A DNA stretch of 64,000 bases from Atlantibacter hermannii (GTDB lineage: Bacteria > Pseudomonadota > Gammaproteobacteria > Enterobacterales > Enterobacteriaceae). Every line of letters begins with the position of its first letter. Within the stretch, counting starts at the first letter, position 1. Position numbers and translations under genes: made by a program. Below are positions 1 to 9,485 of this stretch, one piece after another. The stretch covers positions 62,001 through 126,000 of the forward strand of contig NZ_JAAATR010000033.1 of NCBI RefSeq assembly GCF_009907385.1. Reading direction: 5' to 3'. A model generated the notes under the pieces. The model was not told where the DNA came from. It worked only from the letters and a program-made list of their open reading frames with translations, and did not search any database.

Positions 1-16
1 GACACGCGTCCTGTAA
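1..16 (+). CDS. ycgM: 3' end of YcgM, fumarylacetoacetate hydrolase-family protein (partial)
   Basis: Only the last four codons and the stop are inside the window. In the frame starting at base 2 they read T-R-V-L-stop, which is the C-terminal end I remember for E. coli YcgM (a FAH-family hydrolase), and ycgM lies directly upstream of ycgN in E. coli. The call therefore rests on a very short match plus synteny. Nothing can be said about the rest of the gene. Confidence 0.5.
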
Positions 17-107
17 CCGCTGAGCCGCCTCGTCCGGGGCGGCAACACTTGCATCCGGGGGCGATAGTGTTTATAAGGTGCGCTGACTTTTAGCGGCGGA
101 CCCTGGC

Positions 108-554
108 ATGAGCGATAGACCTTTCTGGCAACAAAAAACTCTCGATGAAATGAGCGATGCGGAGTGGGAATCCCTGTGCGATGGCTGCGGCCAGTGCTGC
201 CTGCACAAGCTGATGGACGAAGACACCGACGAAATCTACTTCACCAACGTCGCCTGCAAGCAGCTTAATATCAAAACCTGCCAGTGCCGCAACTACGAAC
301 GCCGCTTCGAGTATGAGCCGGACTGCATCAAGTTGACCCGCGAAAACCTGCCAACCTTCGAGTGGCTGCCGCCGAGCTGCGCCTACCGTCTGCTGGCGGA
401 AGGGAAAGACTTGCCGGTCTGGCATCCGCTGCGTACCGGTTCCAAAGCGGCGATGCACGCCGAGCGGATTTCCGTGCGTAATATCGCGGTGAAAGAATCC
501 ACGGTGCGCGACTGGCAGGATCACATCCTCAACAAACCCGACTGGGCGCAGTAA
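108..554 (+). CDS. ycgN: YcgN, UPF0260 cysteine-cluster protein
   Basis: A 148-residue protein of the UPF0260 (YkgJ/YcgN-like) family, function unknown. Near residues 26-32 it has the clustered cysteine motif DGCGQCC, with further cysteines in VACKQLN, TCQCRN, PDCIK and PSCAY. This pattern is typical of proteins that bind zinc or an iron-sulfur cluster; that role is inferred. Length equals the usual family length. It follows ycgM as in E. coli. The next gene differs: E. coli has hlyE and umuDC here, this genome has ydcH and an OrtT-like toxin gene. Confidence 0.9.
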   Translation: MSDRPFWQQKTLDEMSDAEWESLCDGCGQCCLHKLMDEDTDEIYFTNVACKQLNIKTCQCRNYERRFEYEPDCIKLTRENLPTFEWLPPSCAYRLLAEGKDLPVWHPLRTGSKAAMHAERISVRNIAVKESTVRDWQDHILNKPDWAQ

Positions 555-698
555 TCCCGACGCGACGTCAGATTGTGCTAACCAGCCGGACCCTGCTCAC
601 AAAATCGCCATCCGCTTTCCCCGGTCTCAGTAAAAAGTCGTAGAGTGAACGTGTCGCTGCAAAGGCGACACCGTCATCCACTTTACAGAGGAAGGCCT

Positions 699-935
699 AT
701 GTTCCCAGAGTACCGTGATTTAATTCCCCGCCTCAAAGCTGAACATCCGCGTTTCGAATCGCTCGTCGAGAAGCATAATGCCCTGGACCAGGAAATAAGC
801 CGCCGTGAAGGCGCAAATGGCAGGGGTTATTGCGAGGAGGTCGCCCGGCTCAAAAAAGAGAAACTGCACCTGAAAGACCAGATCTTCAGGATCCTCCAAC
901 AACAGAGCCAGCAGGCTTCGGAACCGTCACACTAA
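699..935 (+). CDS. ydcH: YdcH, DUF465 small coiled-coil protein
   Basis: A 78-residue, highly charged protein that closely resembles E. coli YdcH (DUF465): it starts MFPEYRDLI and contains the family pattern HNALDQEI..REG..GRGY followed by a lysine-rich amphipathic helix LKKEKLHLKDQI. It is probably a helical hairpin; function is unknown. The ATG at 699 is chosen because it aligns with the family N-terminus and is preceded by AGAGGAAGG; an in-frame upstream start at 645 would add an unrelated arginine-rich leader. In E. coli ydcH lies elsewhere, near rimL, so its place between ycgN and an OrtT-like gene is a local difference. A strong terminator follows at 954-980. Confidence 0.88.
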   Translation: MFPEYRDLIPRLKAEHPRFESLVEKHNALDQEISRREGANGRGYCEEVARLKKEKLHLKDQIFRILQQQSQQASEPSH

Positions 936-953
936 ATGTCGGGAACGACATAC

Positions 954-980
954 AACCGCCTCTTAGCAGGCGGTTTTTTG
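954..980 (+). terminator. Rho-independent terminator of ydcH
   Basis: A perfect 8-bp stem (AACCGCCT 954-961 with AGGCGGTT 968-975) and 6-base loop, followed by a run of T, starting 18 bases after the ydcH stop. It separates ydcH from the ortT-like gene. Confidence 0.85.
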
Positions 981-1095
981 TTGAATATAACCGGAAATTT
1001 AGTGGTAGAAATGCTGCGGTTTGGTTAATAAACTTGATGTCAGAGAAAAATCCGCGCATAGTGCCGCCCGTTTATTCAACGGATCGCTATTTTCT

Positions 1096-1269
1096 ATGAC
1101 GCTGTATCAAAAAATGTGGGTGTTTTACATCGTGATGGCGAGCCTCGCCGCCGTGGTGACGTTCTTTATTGCCAAAGATCGGGTGCGGATTAAATTACTG
1201 AGCGCGGCGTTAATCGGCGCGACCTGGCCGATGAGCTTCCCCGTTGCGCTGCTGTTTGCGCTGTTCTGA
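1096..1269 (+). CDS. ortT: OrtT/GhoT-family small membrane toxin
   Basis: A 57-residue, two-membrane-segment protein starting MTLYQKMWVFY and ending in the diagnostic GATWPMSFPVALLFALF. Length and end match the E. coli proteins OrtT (YdcX) and GhoT, small inner-membrane toxins that lower membrane potential and ATP. The tail, with WPMSFPVALL, is closer to OrtT than to GhoT as I remember them. No GhoS-like antitoxin gene lies next to it, which fits OrtT, described as an orphan toxin. The ATG at 1096 aligns with the family start; the ribosome site is weak (GGA 13 bases upstream), as expected for a toxin kept at low level. An upstream in-frame start at 1021 is unlikely. Confidence 0.82.
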   Translation: MTLYQKMWVFYIVMASLAAVVTFFIAKDRVRIKLLSAALIGATWPMSFPVALLFALF

Positions 1270-1278
1270 TCGCCGGGC

Positions 1279-1309
1279 AAAAAAAAGCCCCGAAGCTTTG
1301 CTTCAGGGC
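1279..1309 (-). terminator. Terminator of dsbB
   Basis: Read on the minus strand: a 10-bp GC-rich stem with one mismatch/wobble position (GCCCTGAAGC / GCTTCGGGGC), a 3-base loop, then eight T. It lies 17 bases past the dsbB stop and also closes the convergent ortT-like gene. Confidence 0.85.
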
Positions 1310-1325
1310 CTGTGAAATTCCTTTG

Positions 1326-1859
1326 TTAGTAACGGCCGAACAGATCGCGTTTGCGCGGTTTAAACGGCTGAGCGATCAGCACCAGCAGTGCGACAACCAG
1401 ATAAGCCGCGAAAATTCCCAGCAGCCACTGCGGCATCTCCAGCGACAAAAATTCCCACTGACGTACCGAGCAATCGCCACTGGCGACGAAAACCTGCGGC
1501 AGCCATTTATCCAGCGGCAGCCAGCCCGGGAAACGCGCGGCGAAGTCGCAGGTGACGAACGGTGAGGGGTGCAGTTGCATCATGGTGTGTTCATAGGCCA
1601 GCGCCACGCCTTGCCACGCGCTGTAAATCCATACGCCAATCGCCACAAAACGCAGCGGCGTCCTGGGAGCGATGGCGCCAAGAATACCCGCGCCCATAAT
1701 GCCGAATAACGCGCAGCGCTCGTAAATACATAATACGCACGGCTGCAGTTTCATCACATGCTGAAACCACAGCGCAACCAGCTCGAGGGCAAACGCCGTC
1801 ATCGCCATCAGAAGCCATGCGCCGCGACCGTGGGAGCACTGGTTTAAATATCGCAACAT
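1326..1859 (-). CDS. dsbB: DsbB, disulfide bond formation protein B
   Basis: A 177-residue inner-membrane protein that reoxidises periplasmic DsbA and passes electrons to quinone. Four hydrophobic segments are visible. The first redox pair is C41-V-L-C44 ([11 protein letters not shown]); the second is formed by the cysteines in FVTCDF (near 104) and SGDCSVRQ (near 130), as in E. coli. The start at 1859 gives [15 protein letters not shown], aligned with E. coli; the longer upstream frame has no family counterpart. It precedes a terminator and lies downstream of nhaB on the same strand, as in E. coli. Confidence 0.97.
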   Translation of the reverse strand: MLRYLNQCSHGRGAWLLMAMTAFALELVALWFQHVMKLQPCVLCIYERCALFGIMGAGILGAIAPRTPLRFVAIGVWIYSAWQGVALAYEHTMMQLHPSPFVTCDFAARFPGWLPLDKWLPQVFVASGDCSVRQWEFLSLEMPQWLLGIFAAYLVVALLVLIAQPFKPRKRDLFGRY

Positions 1860-2019
1860 AATCAAATTCCCTGCTGTATGCGTCGAGAGGGCAGTGTAAA
1901 CGAATTCGCCTGGCACGCCACTAAGGACAACAAAAATAACAAATTAATCGGATATTCATCATTCAACGCGCCTGTGAAGACGGCGGTTTATTAGTTATTC
2001 AATTCGCGCGCCATAATAA

Positions 2020-3561
2020 TCATGCTGTCGCGATCCAGCCATGCGCGAGCATCCACTCTGTGGCGGGCATCAAGATAAATTCAATGCAGGCCAGCCCCGT
2101 TAAGGTGAGCACCAGCGTATAGGGAAGCGCCATCCATACCATGCGTCCATACGACAGGCGAATCAATGGCGCCAGAGCCGAGGTGAGCAGGAACAGAAAC
2201 GCCGCCTGGCCGTTAGGCGTCGCCACCGACGGCAAATTGGTGCCGGTGTTAATCGCCACTGCCAGCAGTTCAAACTGATTGCGATCGATAAGCCCCTGCT
2301 CCAGCGCAGTTTTGGCTTCGTTAATATACACTGTGCCGACAAACACGTTATCGGAAATCGATGACAGCAGGCCGTTAAACAAATAAAAAAGCGACAACTG
2401 CGCATGCGGCGCGGCTTCCAGCACAAAAGTGATGATCGGCGAGAACAGTTTCTGGTCGATGATGACCGCCACGACGGCGAAAAATACCGTCAGTAGCGCG
2501 GTAAACGGCAGCGCTTCCGTGAAGGCTTTGCCGATGGCATGCTCGTCGGTGACGCCGCACAGCGCGGTAGCGAAAACAATCACCGACAGACCAATCAGGC
2601 CGACCTCGGCCAGATGCAGGGCCAGCGCGACGATCAGCCACACGGCGATAATCCCCTGAACCACCAGCTTCATTTTGTCCTGACGGGTGCGCTCGCGGGT
2701 GCTTTTTTCGTCAAACTCGCGCAGTACCTGGCGAACCGAGTCCGGCAGCGGCTCGCCGTAGCCAAACCAGTGCATTTTCTCGACGATAAAACAGGTTGCG
2801 AGGCCACAGAACAGTACCGGTACGCTTACCGGGGCAACGCGTATCAAGAAATCGACAAAGTGCCAGTCGGCGGCTTTCGCGATAATCAGATTCTGGGGTT
2901 CGCCTACCATCGTCATTACGCCGCCGAGCGCGGTGCCGACTCCGGCATGCATCATCAGGCTGCGCAGAAAGGCGCGGAATTTTTCCAGATTGGCGCGGCT
3001 GTCCTCTTCGAGCGTGGAGTCATCCTGTAAATCACTGCTGTCGTGACGGGTACTGGCGTAGCGGTGGTAGATGCTGTAAAAGCCTACCGCAACGCTAATT
3101 ACCACCGCGACGACCGTCAACGCATCCAGGAAGGCAGATAAAAACGCGGCGGCAAAACAAAACGCCAGCGACAGCAAAACCTTAGAGCGGATGCCCAGCA
3201 GCAGTTTAGTGAAAATCAGCAACAGGAGTTGCTTCATAAAGTAGATGCCCGCCACCATAAACATCAGCAGTAACAGCACTTCAAGGTTAGCGCTTATCTC
3301 CTCCCGGATATGGCCTGGCGTGGTCATGCCGATCGCTACCGCTTCGATAGCCAGTAGCCCGCCCGGCAGCAGCGGATAGCATTTCAGCGCCATCGCCAGG
3401 GTGAAAATGAATTCGGCCACCAGAAACCATCCGGCCACAAACGGGCTGATGAAAAAGATGATCGGATTAAGTACCAGAAATGACAGCAGTGTTACTTTGT
3501 ACCAGTCGGGAGACTGACCGAGAAAATTACGGTAAAGGGCGCGTCCGAATGACATTTCCAT
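2020..3561 (-). CDS. nhaB: NhaB, sodium/proton antiporter
   Basis: A 513-residue, roughly twelve-segment inner-membrane Na+/H+ antiporter, matching E. coli NhaB in length and in segments such as [14 protein letters not shown] and [11 protein letters not shown] hydrophilic linker rich in Asp/Glu lies near residue 175. The start at 3561 ([12 protein letters not shown]) gives exactly the E. coli length, but the only good Shine-Dalgarno, AAGGAG, is 13 bases from it and 7 bases from an in-frame TTG at 3567, so translation may begin at TTG and add two residues. Same order dsbB-nhaB-fadR as in E. coli, nhaB divergent from fadR. Confidence 0.97.
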   Translation of the reverse strand: MEMSFGRALYRNFLGQSPDWYKVTLLSFLVLNPIIFFISPFVAGWFLVAEFIFTLAMALKCYPLLPGGLLAIEAVAIGMTTPGHIREEISANLEVLLLLMFMVAGIYFMKQLLLLIFTKLLLGIRSKVLLSLAFCFAAAFLSAFLDALTVVAVVISVAVGFYSIYHRYASTRHDSSDLQDDSTLEEDSRANLEKFRAFLRSLMMHAGVGTALGGVMTMVGEPQNLIIAKAADWHFVDFLIRVAPVSVPVLFCGLATCFIVEKMHWFGYGEPLPDSVRQVLREFDEKSTRERTRQDKMKLVVQGIIAVWLIVALALHLAEVGLIGLSVIVFATALCGVTDEHAIGKAFTEALPFTALLTVFFAVVAVIIDQKLFSPIITFVLEAAPHAQLSLFYLFNGLLSSISDNVFVGTVYINEAKTALEQGLIDRNQFELLAVAINTGTNLPSVATPNGQAAFLFLLTSALAPLIRLSYGRMVWMALPYTLVLTLTGLACIEFILMPATEWMLAHGWIATA

Positions 3562-3782
3562 GGTCAAGCTTTTACTCCTTCTGAATAAGGGTGGGTGGGG
3601 CGACGGAAAATCCTAGCGCTCGCGTGTGTTCCAGGCAAGCTAAAACGGGGTTTTAAACGTGCCGGGAATTAATAAAAAGCAAACCGCGATCCCCTTTTTC
3701 CCCTGAGACTTCGCTATCTGTCAGGAAATGCGTCTGGTATGATGAGTGAATTTTGTAAAATGCTGTGTATGGGTATCTCACT

Positions 3783-4502
3783 ATGGTTATAAAGGCGCAA
3801 AGCCCGGCGGGTTTCGCTGAAGAGTACATCATTGAAAGTATCTGGAATAATCGCTTCCCACCGGGGACGATCCTTCCGGCGGAACGTGAGCTCTCCGAGT
3901 TAATCGGCGTCACCCGCACCACGCTGCGCGAAGTGTTGCAGCGCCTGGCGCGCGACGGCTGGTTGACCATTCAACACGGCAAACCGACCAAAGTGAATAA
4001 CTTCTGGGAAACGTCCGGGCTGAACATCCTTGAAACGCTGGCGCGCCTCGATCACGAAAGCGTTCCGCAGCTGATCGATAACTTGCTGTCGGTGCGTACC
4101 AATATCGCGACCATTTTTATCCGTACCGCGTTTCGTCAGCATCCGGATAAAGCGCTGGAAGTGCTGGCTACCGCCACGGAAGTGGAAGATCACGCCGATG
4201 CGTTCGCGAATCTTGACTACAACATCTTTCGCGGGCTGGCCTTTGCGTCCGGCAATCCGATTTACGGCCTGATCCTCAACGGGATGAAAGGGCTGTATAC
4301 CCGCATTGGCCGCCACTATTTTGCCAATCCGGAAGCACGCAGCCTGGCGTTAGGTTTCTACCACCGGCTGGCGAAGATCTGTGAAGACGGGCTGCACGAT
4401 CAGGTATATGAAAGCGTGCGCCGCTACGGTCATGAGAGTGGTGAGATCTGGCATCGCATGCAGAAAGCCATTCCAGGCGGTCTGACCATGACTGGCCGCT
4501 AA
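3783..4502 (+). CDS. fadR: FadR, fatty acid metabolism regulator
   Basis: A 239-residue GntR-family regulator of fatty-acid degradation and synthesis genes that releases DNA on binding long-chain acyl-CoA. The N-terminal winged helix contains [24 protein letters not shown] (two halves near residues 34-57), followed by the wing [13 protein letters not shown]; the C-terminal acyl-CoA domain is full length. ATG at 3783 ([15 protein letters not shown]) aligns with E. coli; the upstream in-frame ATG at 3765 is not needed. Divergent from nhaB as in E. coli, but followed here by ldtC-mfd instead of spoVR/ycgB. Confidence 0.97.
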   Translation: MVIKAQSPAGFAEEYIIESIWNNRFPPGTILPAERELSELIGVTRTTLREVLQRLARDGWLTIQHGKPTKVNNFWETSGLNILETLARLDHESVPQLIDNLLSVRTNIATIFIRTAFRQHPDKALEVLATATEVEDHADAFANLDYNIFRGLAFASGNPIYGLILNGMKGLYTRIGRHYFANPEARSLALGFYHRLAKICEDGLHDQVYESVRRYGHESGEIWHRMQKAIPGGLTMTGR

Positions 4503-4520
4503 CGCCACCTCATTAAAACA

Positions 4521-4550
4521 AATGGCCTCGCTTAGCGAGGCCATTTTTTT
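4521..4550 (+). terminator. fadR terminator, overlapping the ldtC stop codon
   Basis: ATGGCCTCGCT and AGCGAGGCCAT form an 11-bp perfect stem around a single central base (in practice a shorter stem with a small loop), followed by seven T on the plus strand. The last bases of the T-run form part of the ldtC stop codon on the other strand (4549-4551). Confidence 0.85.
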
Positions 4551-5517
4551 AGATTTCCTGCTGAGAGCGGGTGTCGCCATGCCGGGTTACGTCTACCGGC
4601 ATCCCGGAGCGCAACTCCATGGCATGATTCATCACGTCGCCATTCACCGTCGGCTGGCTACGGAAGCGCTGCGCGCCGTCACTCAGGTTGATCGGCAGGG
4701 TTTGCGGATCGTCGTTGATATCCTTCGACAGCGGCTGATGAACCTCAACAATCTGGCGGCCATCCGGCTCGCTGGAGATTTTCAGCGGCTCGTTAATGAT
4801 GTTCACCTTCGTGCCCACATCCACCACGCTGAACAGGTGTTTGATATCGTCATCGCGCAGGCGGATACAGCCCGAGCTTACGCGCATCCCGATGCCGAAA
4901 TCGGCGTTGGTGCCGTGCAGCAGATAAACGCCGCCGTAGGCCGCCAGGCGGATTGCATGATGCCCCATCGGGTTGTCCGGCCCGGCGGGCACGACTGCCG
5001 GTAGGGTGATCCCCTGCTTCAGATAGCGGGCGCGGATATTGGCGGTCGGCGTCCAGGTCGGGTTGGCGCGCTTTTGCGAGACGCTGGTTTTCATGGTTGG
5101 CGTCAGGGTGTCGCCATCCAGCTGGCCGATGCCAATCGGGTACACCGTCACGCTGTTAGTGCCCGGCGGGAAGTAGTAAAGGCGCAGCTCTGCGAGGTTG
5201 ATCAGGATGCCTTCGCGCGGGGCATCCGGCAGCAGCATCTGGCGCGGGATAGTCAGCACGCTGCCTTCACGCGGGACATACGGGTCAACGCCGGGGTTGG
5301 CCTGCATCAGCGCCAGAAAACCGACGTTGTACTGTTTAGCGATGGCCTCCAGCGAACCGCCGCCGGGCTCAACCACATGGAATTGATTTTCACCGATCAG
5401 GCGACTGCCCGCAGGCGGTAGTGGGTAGGTATTGGCGCGCGTTGGCAGCGCGACGGCCAGCGTGGCGATAACGCTAAACCAGGTGATCCAGCGAAAAATG
5501 CGCAATGAAGAAGTCAT
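4549..5517 (-). CDS. ldtC: LdtC (YcfS), L,D-transpeptidase
   Basis: A 322-residue periplasmic L,D-transpeptidase, the type that attaches Braun lipoprotein to peptidoglycan. An N-terminal signal peptide (ITWFSVIATLAVALPTRA, cleavage near 28) is followed by a LysM-like domain (about 45-92) and a YkuD catalytic domain (about 100-235). The active-site signature is visible: H201-G-T and S-S-G-C217-I-R. The C-terminal part is hydrophilic. I chose LdtC over its paralogues because the gene lies next to mfd, as in E. coli. Its neighbour on the other side, fadR, is not the E. coli one. It shares a terminator region with fadR. Confidence 0.92.
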   Translation of the reverse strand: MTSSLRIFRWITWFSVIATLAVALPTRANTYPLPPAGSRLIGENQFHVVEPGGGSLEAIAKQYNVGFLALMQANPGVDPYVPREGSVLTIPRQMLLPDAPREGILINLAELRLYYFPPGTNSVTVYPIGIGQLDGDTLTPTMKTSVSQKRANPTWTPTANIRARYLKQGITLPAVVPAGPDNPMGHHAIRLAAYGGVYLLHGTNADFGIGMRVSSGCIRLRDDDIKHLFSVVDVGTKVNIINEPLKISSEPDGRQIVEVHQPLSKDINDDPQTLPINLSDGAQRFRSQPTVNGDVMNHAMELRSGMPVDVTRHGDTRSQQEI

Positions 5518-5633
5518 ATGAATAACCCTATGAATGTTAAGGTTTTGTAATGGGCAGAAGAGGGAAGTATGACCAGCGCCGTCCAGGGAAATCCTGGAGG
5601 ATTGAAATATTTTGTAAATTATTCACCGGGCAT

Positions 5634-5658
5634 AAAAAAACCCGGCGTTGCGCCGGGC
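5634..5658 (-). terminator. Terminator of mfd
   Basis: On the minus strand: CCCGGCG / CGCCGGG, 7-bp stem, 3-base loop, followed by seven T, 10 bases after the mfd stop and before ldtC. Confidence 0.88.
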
Positions 5659-5667
5659 TTATGTCGT

Positions 5668-8600
5668 TTATGCCACCGCGTTTTCCTGCACCTGGGACAT
5701 AAACTGCGTCACCCAATCCATCCGGGTTTTACGCTCGTTGAGATCCTGGAAAAACTTCAGGCGCGTCGGGCCATCCAGCCGGAAATGCTGCGGCGATTTT
5801 TGCAGTAACCCGATCAGCCATACCGGGTCGACATGGTTTTTCTCGGCAAACTCAATCACGCCGCCCTTATCGTGGGCCTCAATCTTGCGAATGCCCATTT
5901 TCTGCGCCAGTTGGCGCAATCGGGCGATATCCAGCAGATTACGCGCCGCATCCGGCAGCAGGCCGAAACGGTCGATCAGCTCCACTTTAATTTCGTCCAG
6001 CTCACCCGGCTTTTTGGCGCTGGCGATGCGCTTATAGAACGACAGGCGGGTGTTCACATCGGGGATGAAATCCTCCGGCAGCAGCGACGGCATCCGCAGC
6101 TCCACCTCGGTTTGCTGGCTGGTGAGATCTTCCAGCGACGGCTCGCGGCCTTCTTTCAGCGCATCTACCGCGTTTTCCAGCAGCTCCATGTACAACGAGA
6201 AGCCGATGGTTTCCATTTGACCACTCTGGCCTTCGCCAAGCAGCTCACCGGCACCGCGAATTTCCAGGTCGTGGGTCGCCAGCGCGAAGCCCGCGCCTAA
6301 ATCCTCCAGCGACGCGATAGCCTCAAGACGTTTTTGCGCGTCGGTGGTCATCGCTTTCGGATGCGGAGTCAACAGCCAGGCGTAGGCCTGGTGGTGCGAA
6401 CGGCCCACGCGACCCCGCAGCTGGTGCAGCTGCGCCAGGCCGAAATGATCGGCGCGCTCAATGATAATGGTATTGGCGGTGGGGATGTCGATACCGGTTT
6501 CGATAATGGTGGTGCACACCAGCACATTAAAACGCTGGTGGTGGAAATCGTTCATCACCCGTTCCAGTTCGCGCTCGCGCATCTGGCCGTGGCCGATGGC
6601 GATACGCGCTTCCGGCACCAGCGTTGCCAGCCGGTCGGCGGCTTTCTGGATGTTCTCCACGTCGTTGTACAGATAGTAAACCTGGCCGCCGCGCAGGATC
6701 TCACGCAGGATAGCTTCGCGCACCACCAGGCTGTCGTATTCGCGCACAAAAGTTTTTACCGCCAGACGGCGCGCCGGCGGGGTGGCGATAATCGACAGAT
6801 CGCGCATGCCGCTCATCGCCATATTCAGGGTTCGAGGGATCGGCGTGGCGGTCAGCGTCAGGATATCGACGTCGGCGCGCATCGCTTTGATGCGCTCTTT
6901 ATGACGTACCCCAAAGCGGTGCTCTTCATCGACGATCAGCAGGCCCAAATCTTTCCACTGCACGTCGCTTTGCAACAGCTTGTGGGTGCCGATCAGGATA
7001 TCGATTTTGCCTTCGGCGGCCTGTTCCAGCACCTGAGTCTGCTCTTTGGCGCTGCGAAAGCGCGACAGCATTTCAATGCGTACCGGCCAGTTGGCGAAAC
7101 GGTCGCGGAAGTTATCGAAATGCTGCTGGGCCAGCAGGGTGGTCGGCACCAGCACGGCGACCTGTTTGTTGTTCTCCACCGCCAGAAATGCCGCGCGCAT
7201 CGCCACTTCAGTTTTGCCGAAGCCGACGTCGCCGCACACCAGCCGGTCCATCGCCAGGGGCTGACACATATCGCTCAGCACCGCGTTAATGGCCTGGGCC
7301 TGATCCGGCGTGGTTTCAAACGGGAAACTGTCGCAGAACAGCTGGTACTGCTCGCGATCGTGCTTAAACGCAAAGCCGGTTTTCGCCGCGCGCTGGGAAT
7401 AAATGTCCAGCAACTCCGCCGCCACGTCGCGAACTTTTTCTGCCGCTTTTTGCCGCGCCCGGGACCAGGCGTCGCTGCCCAGCTTATGCAGCGGCGCGTT
7501 CTCCTCCGCCCCTCCGGCGTAGCGGCTGATCAGATGCAGCGACGACACCGGCACATACAGTTTGGCGTCGTTGGCGTAGGTCAAAATCAGGTATTCGCCG
7601 GTGATGCCGCCTGCTTCAAGGGTGGTCATCCCGGCATAGCGGCCCACGCCGTGCTCCAGATGCACCACCGGCTGGCCGGTATGCAGTTCCGCCAGGTTGC
7701 GGATCAGCGTATCCGGGTTGATAGTGCGGCGATTGTCCTGGCGGCGGCGCGCCACGCGCTCGCCCAGCAGATCGCTTTCGCAAATCAGCGCCCGCTGACG
7801 GCGGGTATCGATAAACCCGCGCTCCGCAGCGCCCAGGATCACATAGCGGCCCTGACCGCCGGCCTCATCAAAGCGATAGAGCTTTTTCGGGGCGATCTTA
7901 ATGCGCGCCAGCAGTTCAGACAGGGCTTCGCGGCGGCCTTCGCTCTCGACCGAAAACACCACCGGGCCGTCGAAGGATTCAAGAAACTTACGCAGATCGT
8001 CCAGCGGCGCTTTCTGCTGCGCTTTGACCGACAGTTCCGGCAGCGGCTGATAGCCGAGATTGGTATTGGCGGCCTTTTCCGGCAGCGCCTCGGTTTTAAG
8101 TTGCACGCGCGGCCAGTGCTTAAGCTCGCTGAACAGCTCGTCGGTGCGCAGCCATAGCTGTTCCGGCGGCAGCAGCGGACGCATCGGGTCAACGCCGCGA
8201 TTCTCAAAGCGCGCCACGGTATCGGCCCAGAAGCGTTGGGCGCTGGTTTCCAGATCGCCGGTATTGACCACCAGCGTATTGGCCGGGAAATAGCTGAACA
8301 GTGCGGGCAGCGGCTCGCTGAAAAACAGCGGCTGCCAGTACTCGATACCGGCAGGCAGGGCGCCTTTACTCACCTGTTGATAGATATGTTCGGCGTCGCG
8401 CTTCACCTCGAAGCGGTCACGCCAGTGGGTGCGAAACAGTTCAATGGCGTTTTTATCGGTGGGGAATTCGTGCGCCGGCAGCAGGTTGATGGCCTCAACT
8501 TCCTCCAGCGTGCGCTGGGTATCGACGTCAAACAGCCGCAGGCTGTCGATCTCGTCATCGAAAAAATCGAGGCGATAGGGCTGGGCGCTACCCATCGGAT

Positions 8601-9114
8601 ACAGGTCGAGCAAGGCGCCGCGCGTGGCGTATTCGCCATGCTCCATGACCTGATCCACATGGCGGTAGCCCGCCTGTTCCAGCTGGCCGCGCAGCGCGTC
8701 GCGCGACAGCTGCTGGCCTTTTTTCATTACCAGCGCATGGCCGTGCAGGAAACTGTGCGGGCATACGCGCTGCATCAGGGTATTGACCGGCAGGATCAGC
8801 ACGCCGCGCTGCATGGCGGGCAGTTGATACAGCGTTGACAGGCGTGAAGAGATAATGTCCTGGTGCGGCGAGAAACTGTCGTAAGGCAGGGTTTCCCAGT
8901 CCGCCAGATTCATTACCATGCTGTCGGTAAACTGGCGGATTTCATCGTGCAGACGCAGGGCATTTTGCATATCAGGGGCAATCAGCACCACCGGCCCGGC
9001 ATGGCGTTCCGCCATTTCCGCCACTTCCGTGGCGCAGGCCGCGCCGGTGAGTTCGCCCAGGAGACGTTGGTCGCCCGGTTTGGCGGGCAAGGAATAACGA
9101 TATTGTTCAGACAT
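5668..9114 (-). CDS. mfd: Mfd, transcription-repair coupling factor
   Basis: A 1148-residue protein, the exact E. coli length. It displaces RNA polymerase stalled at DNA damage and recruits UvrA. Visible parts in order: the N-terminal UvrB-homology region (DWETLPYDSFSPHQDI), the RNA-polymerase interaction region (PVVHLEHGVGRYAGM), the superfamily-2 translocase with Walker A GDVGFGKTEVAMR, the DEEH-type box LIVDEEHRFGVRH, TATPIPRTL and QLRGRVGR, and the C-terminal TRCF domain (MPSLLPEDFIPDVNTRLSFY). The start at 9114 (MSEQYRYSLP) matches the family; the longer upstream frame does not. A 607-codon open frame on the opposite strand is judged a shadow. Confidence 0.98.
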   Translation of the reverse strand: MSEQYRYSLPAKPGDQRLLGELTGAACATEVAEMAERHAGPVVLIAPDMQNALRLHDEIRQFTDSMVMNLADWETLPYDSFSPHQDIISSRLSTLYQLPAMQRGVLILPVNTLMQRVCPHSFLHGHALVMKKGQQLSRDALRGQLEQAGYRHVDQVMEHGEYATRGALLDLYPMGSAQPYRLDFFDDEIDSLRLFDVDTQRTLEEVEAINLLPAHEFPTDKNAIELFRTHWRDRFEVKRDAEHIYQQVSKGALPAGIEYWQPLFFSEPLPALFSYFPANTLVVNTGDLETSAQRFWADTVARFENRGVDPMRPLLPPEQLWLRTDELFSELKHWPRVQLKTEALPEKAANTNLGYQPLPELSVKAQQKAPLDDLRKFLESFDGPVVFSVESEGRREALSELLARIKIAPKKLYRFDEAGGQGRYVILGAAERGFIDTRRQRALICESDLLGERVARRRQDNRRTINPDTLIRNLAELHTGQPVVHLEHGVGRYAGMTTLEAGGITGEYLILTYANDAKLYVPVSSLHLISRYAGGAEENAPLHKLGSDAWSRARQKAAEKVRDVAAELLDIYSQRAAKTGFAFKHDREQYQLFCDSFPFETTPDQAQAINAVLSDMCQPLAMDRLVCGDVGFGKTEVAMRAAFLAVENNKQVAVLVPTTLLAQQHFDNFRDRFANWPVRIEMLSRFRSAKEQTQVLEQAAEGKIDILIGTHKLLQSDVQWKDLGLLIVDEEHRFGVRHKERIKAMRADVDILTLTATPIPRTLNMAMSGMRDLSIIATPPARRLAVKTFVREYDSLVVREAILREILRGGQVYYLYNDVENIQKAADRLATLVPEARIAIGHGQMRERELERVMNDFHHQRFNVLVCTTIIETGIDIPTANTIIIERADHFGLAQLHQLRGRVGRSHHQAYAWLLTPHPKAMTTDAQKRLEAIASLEDLGAGFALATHDLEIRGAGELLGEGQSGQMETIGFSLYMELLENAVDALKEGREPSLEDLTSQQTEVELRMPSLLPEDFIPDVNTRLSFYKRIASAKKPGELDEIKVELIDRFGLLPDAARNLLDIARLRQLAQKMGIRKIEAHDKGGVIEFAEKNHVDPVWLIGLLQKSPQHFRLDGPTRLKFFQDLNERKTRMDWVTQFMSQVQENAVA

Positions 9115-9485
9115 AGCGTGTTTTAGCGTTTCTCGTTGTGACCCGCGACCCGGTAAAGTCTGGCGCACGAATGGGTTATCGCGATGAATGCGGACTGTCA
9201 TTATTATCCGCGATCGATCTGCTTTAGCAAAGCGTAACACAAACTTAGCAACGGGATTTAAGTGACGCTGTCACTTTTACCGCTAAAACGCCGCTGATTT
9301 CAGGATAAATCGCAGGGTGAAAACACCTGAAAAGCGCAATGCTTACACGCCGTCTCGTTTATCAGTTTGATTTCACTCTGTTTTTACCTGAGGCGGTGAA
9401 ACAAAAAGACGTTGTATTTCATTTACTTGATTCCGGCAGGCTTATATACTCCCGGGTTACTTTGCAAAGCAATCAGATGGATTTC
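9115..9485. other. mfd-lolC intergenic region with a perfect palindrome
   Basis: About 370 bases without a supported gene between divergent mfd and lolC. It must hold both promoters. Bases 9260-9276 form a perfect inverted repeat, AAGTGAC-GCT-GTCACTT, followed by TT; this is operator-like but I cannot assign a regulator. An in-frame extension of lolC back to 9339 has no family match. E. coli has ycfT between mfd and lolC; no remnant of it was seen. Confidence 0.5.

Noticed and set aside
6334-8157. 607-codon open frame on the plus strand opposite mfd
   Set aside because: Antisense shadow of a GC-rich, codon-biased gene; the translation is rich in H, R, Q and A without family motifs, and no ribosome site or promoter is evident.
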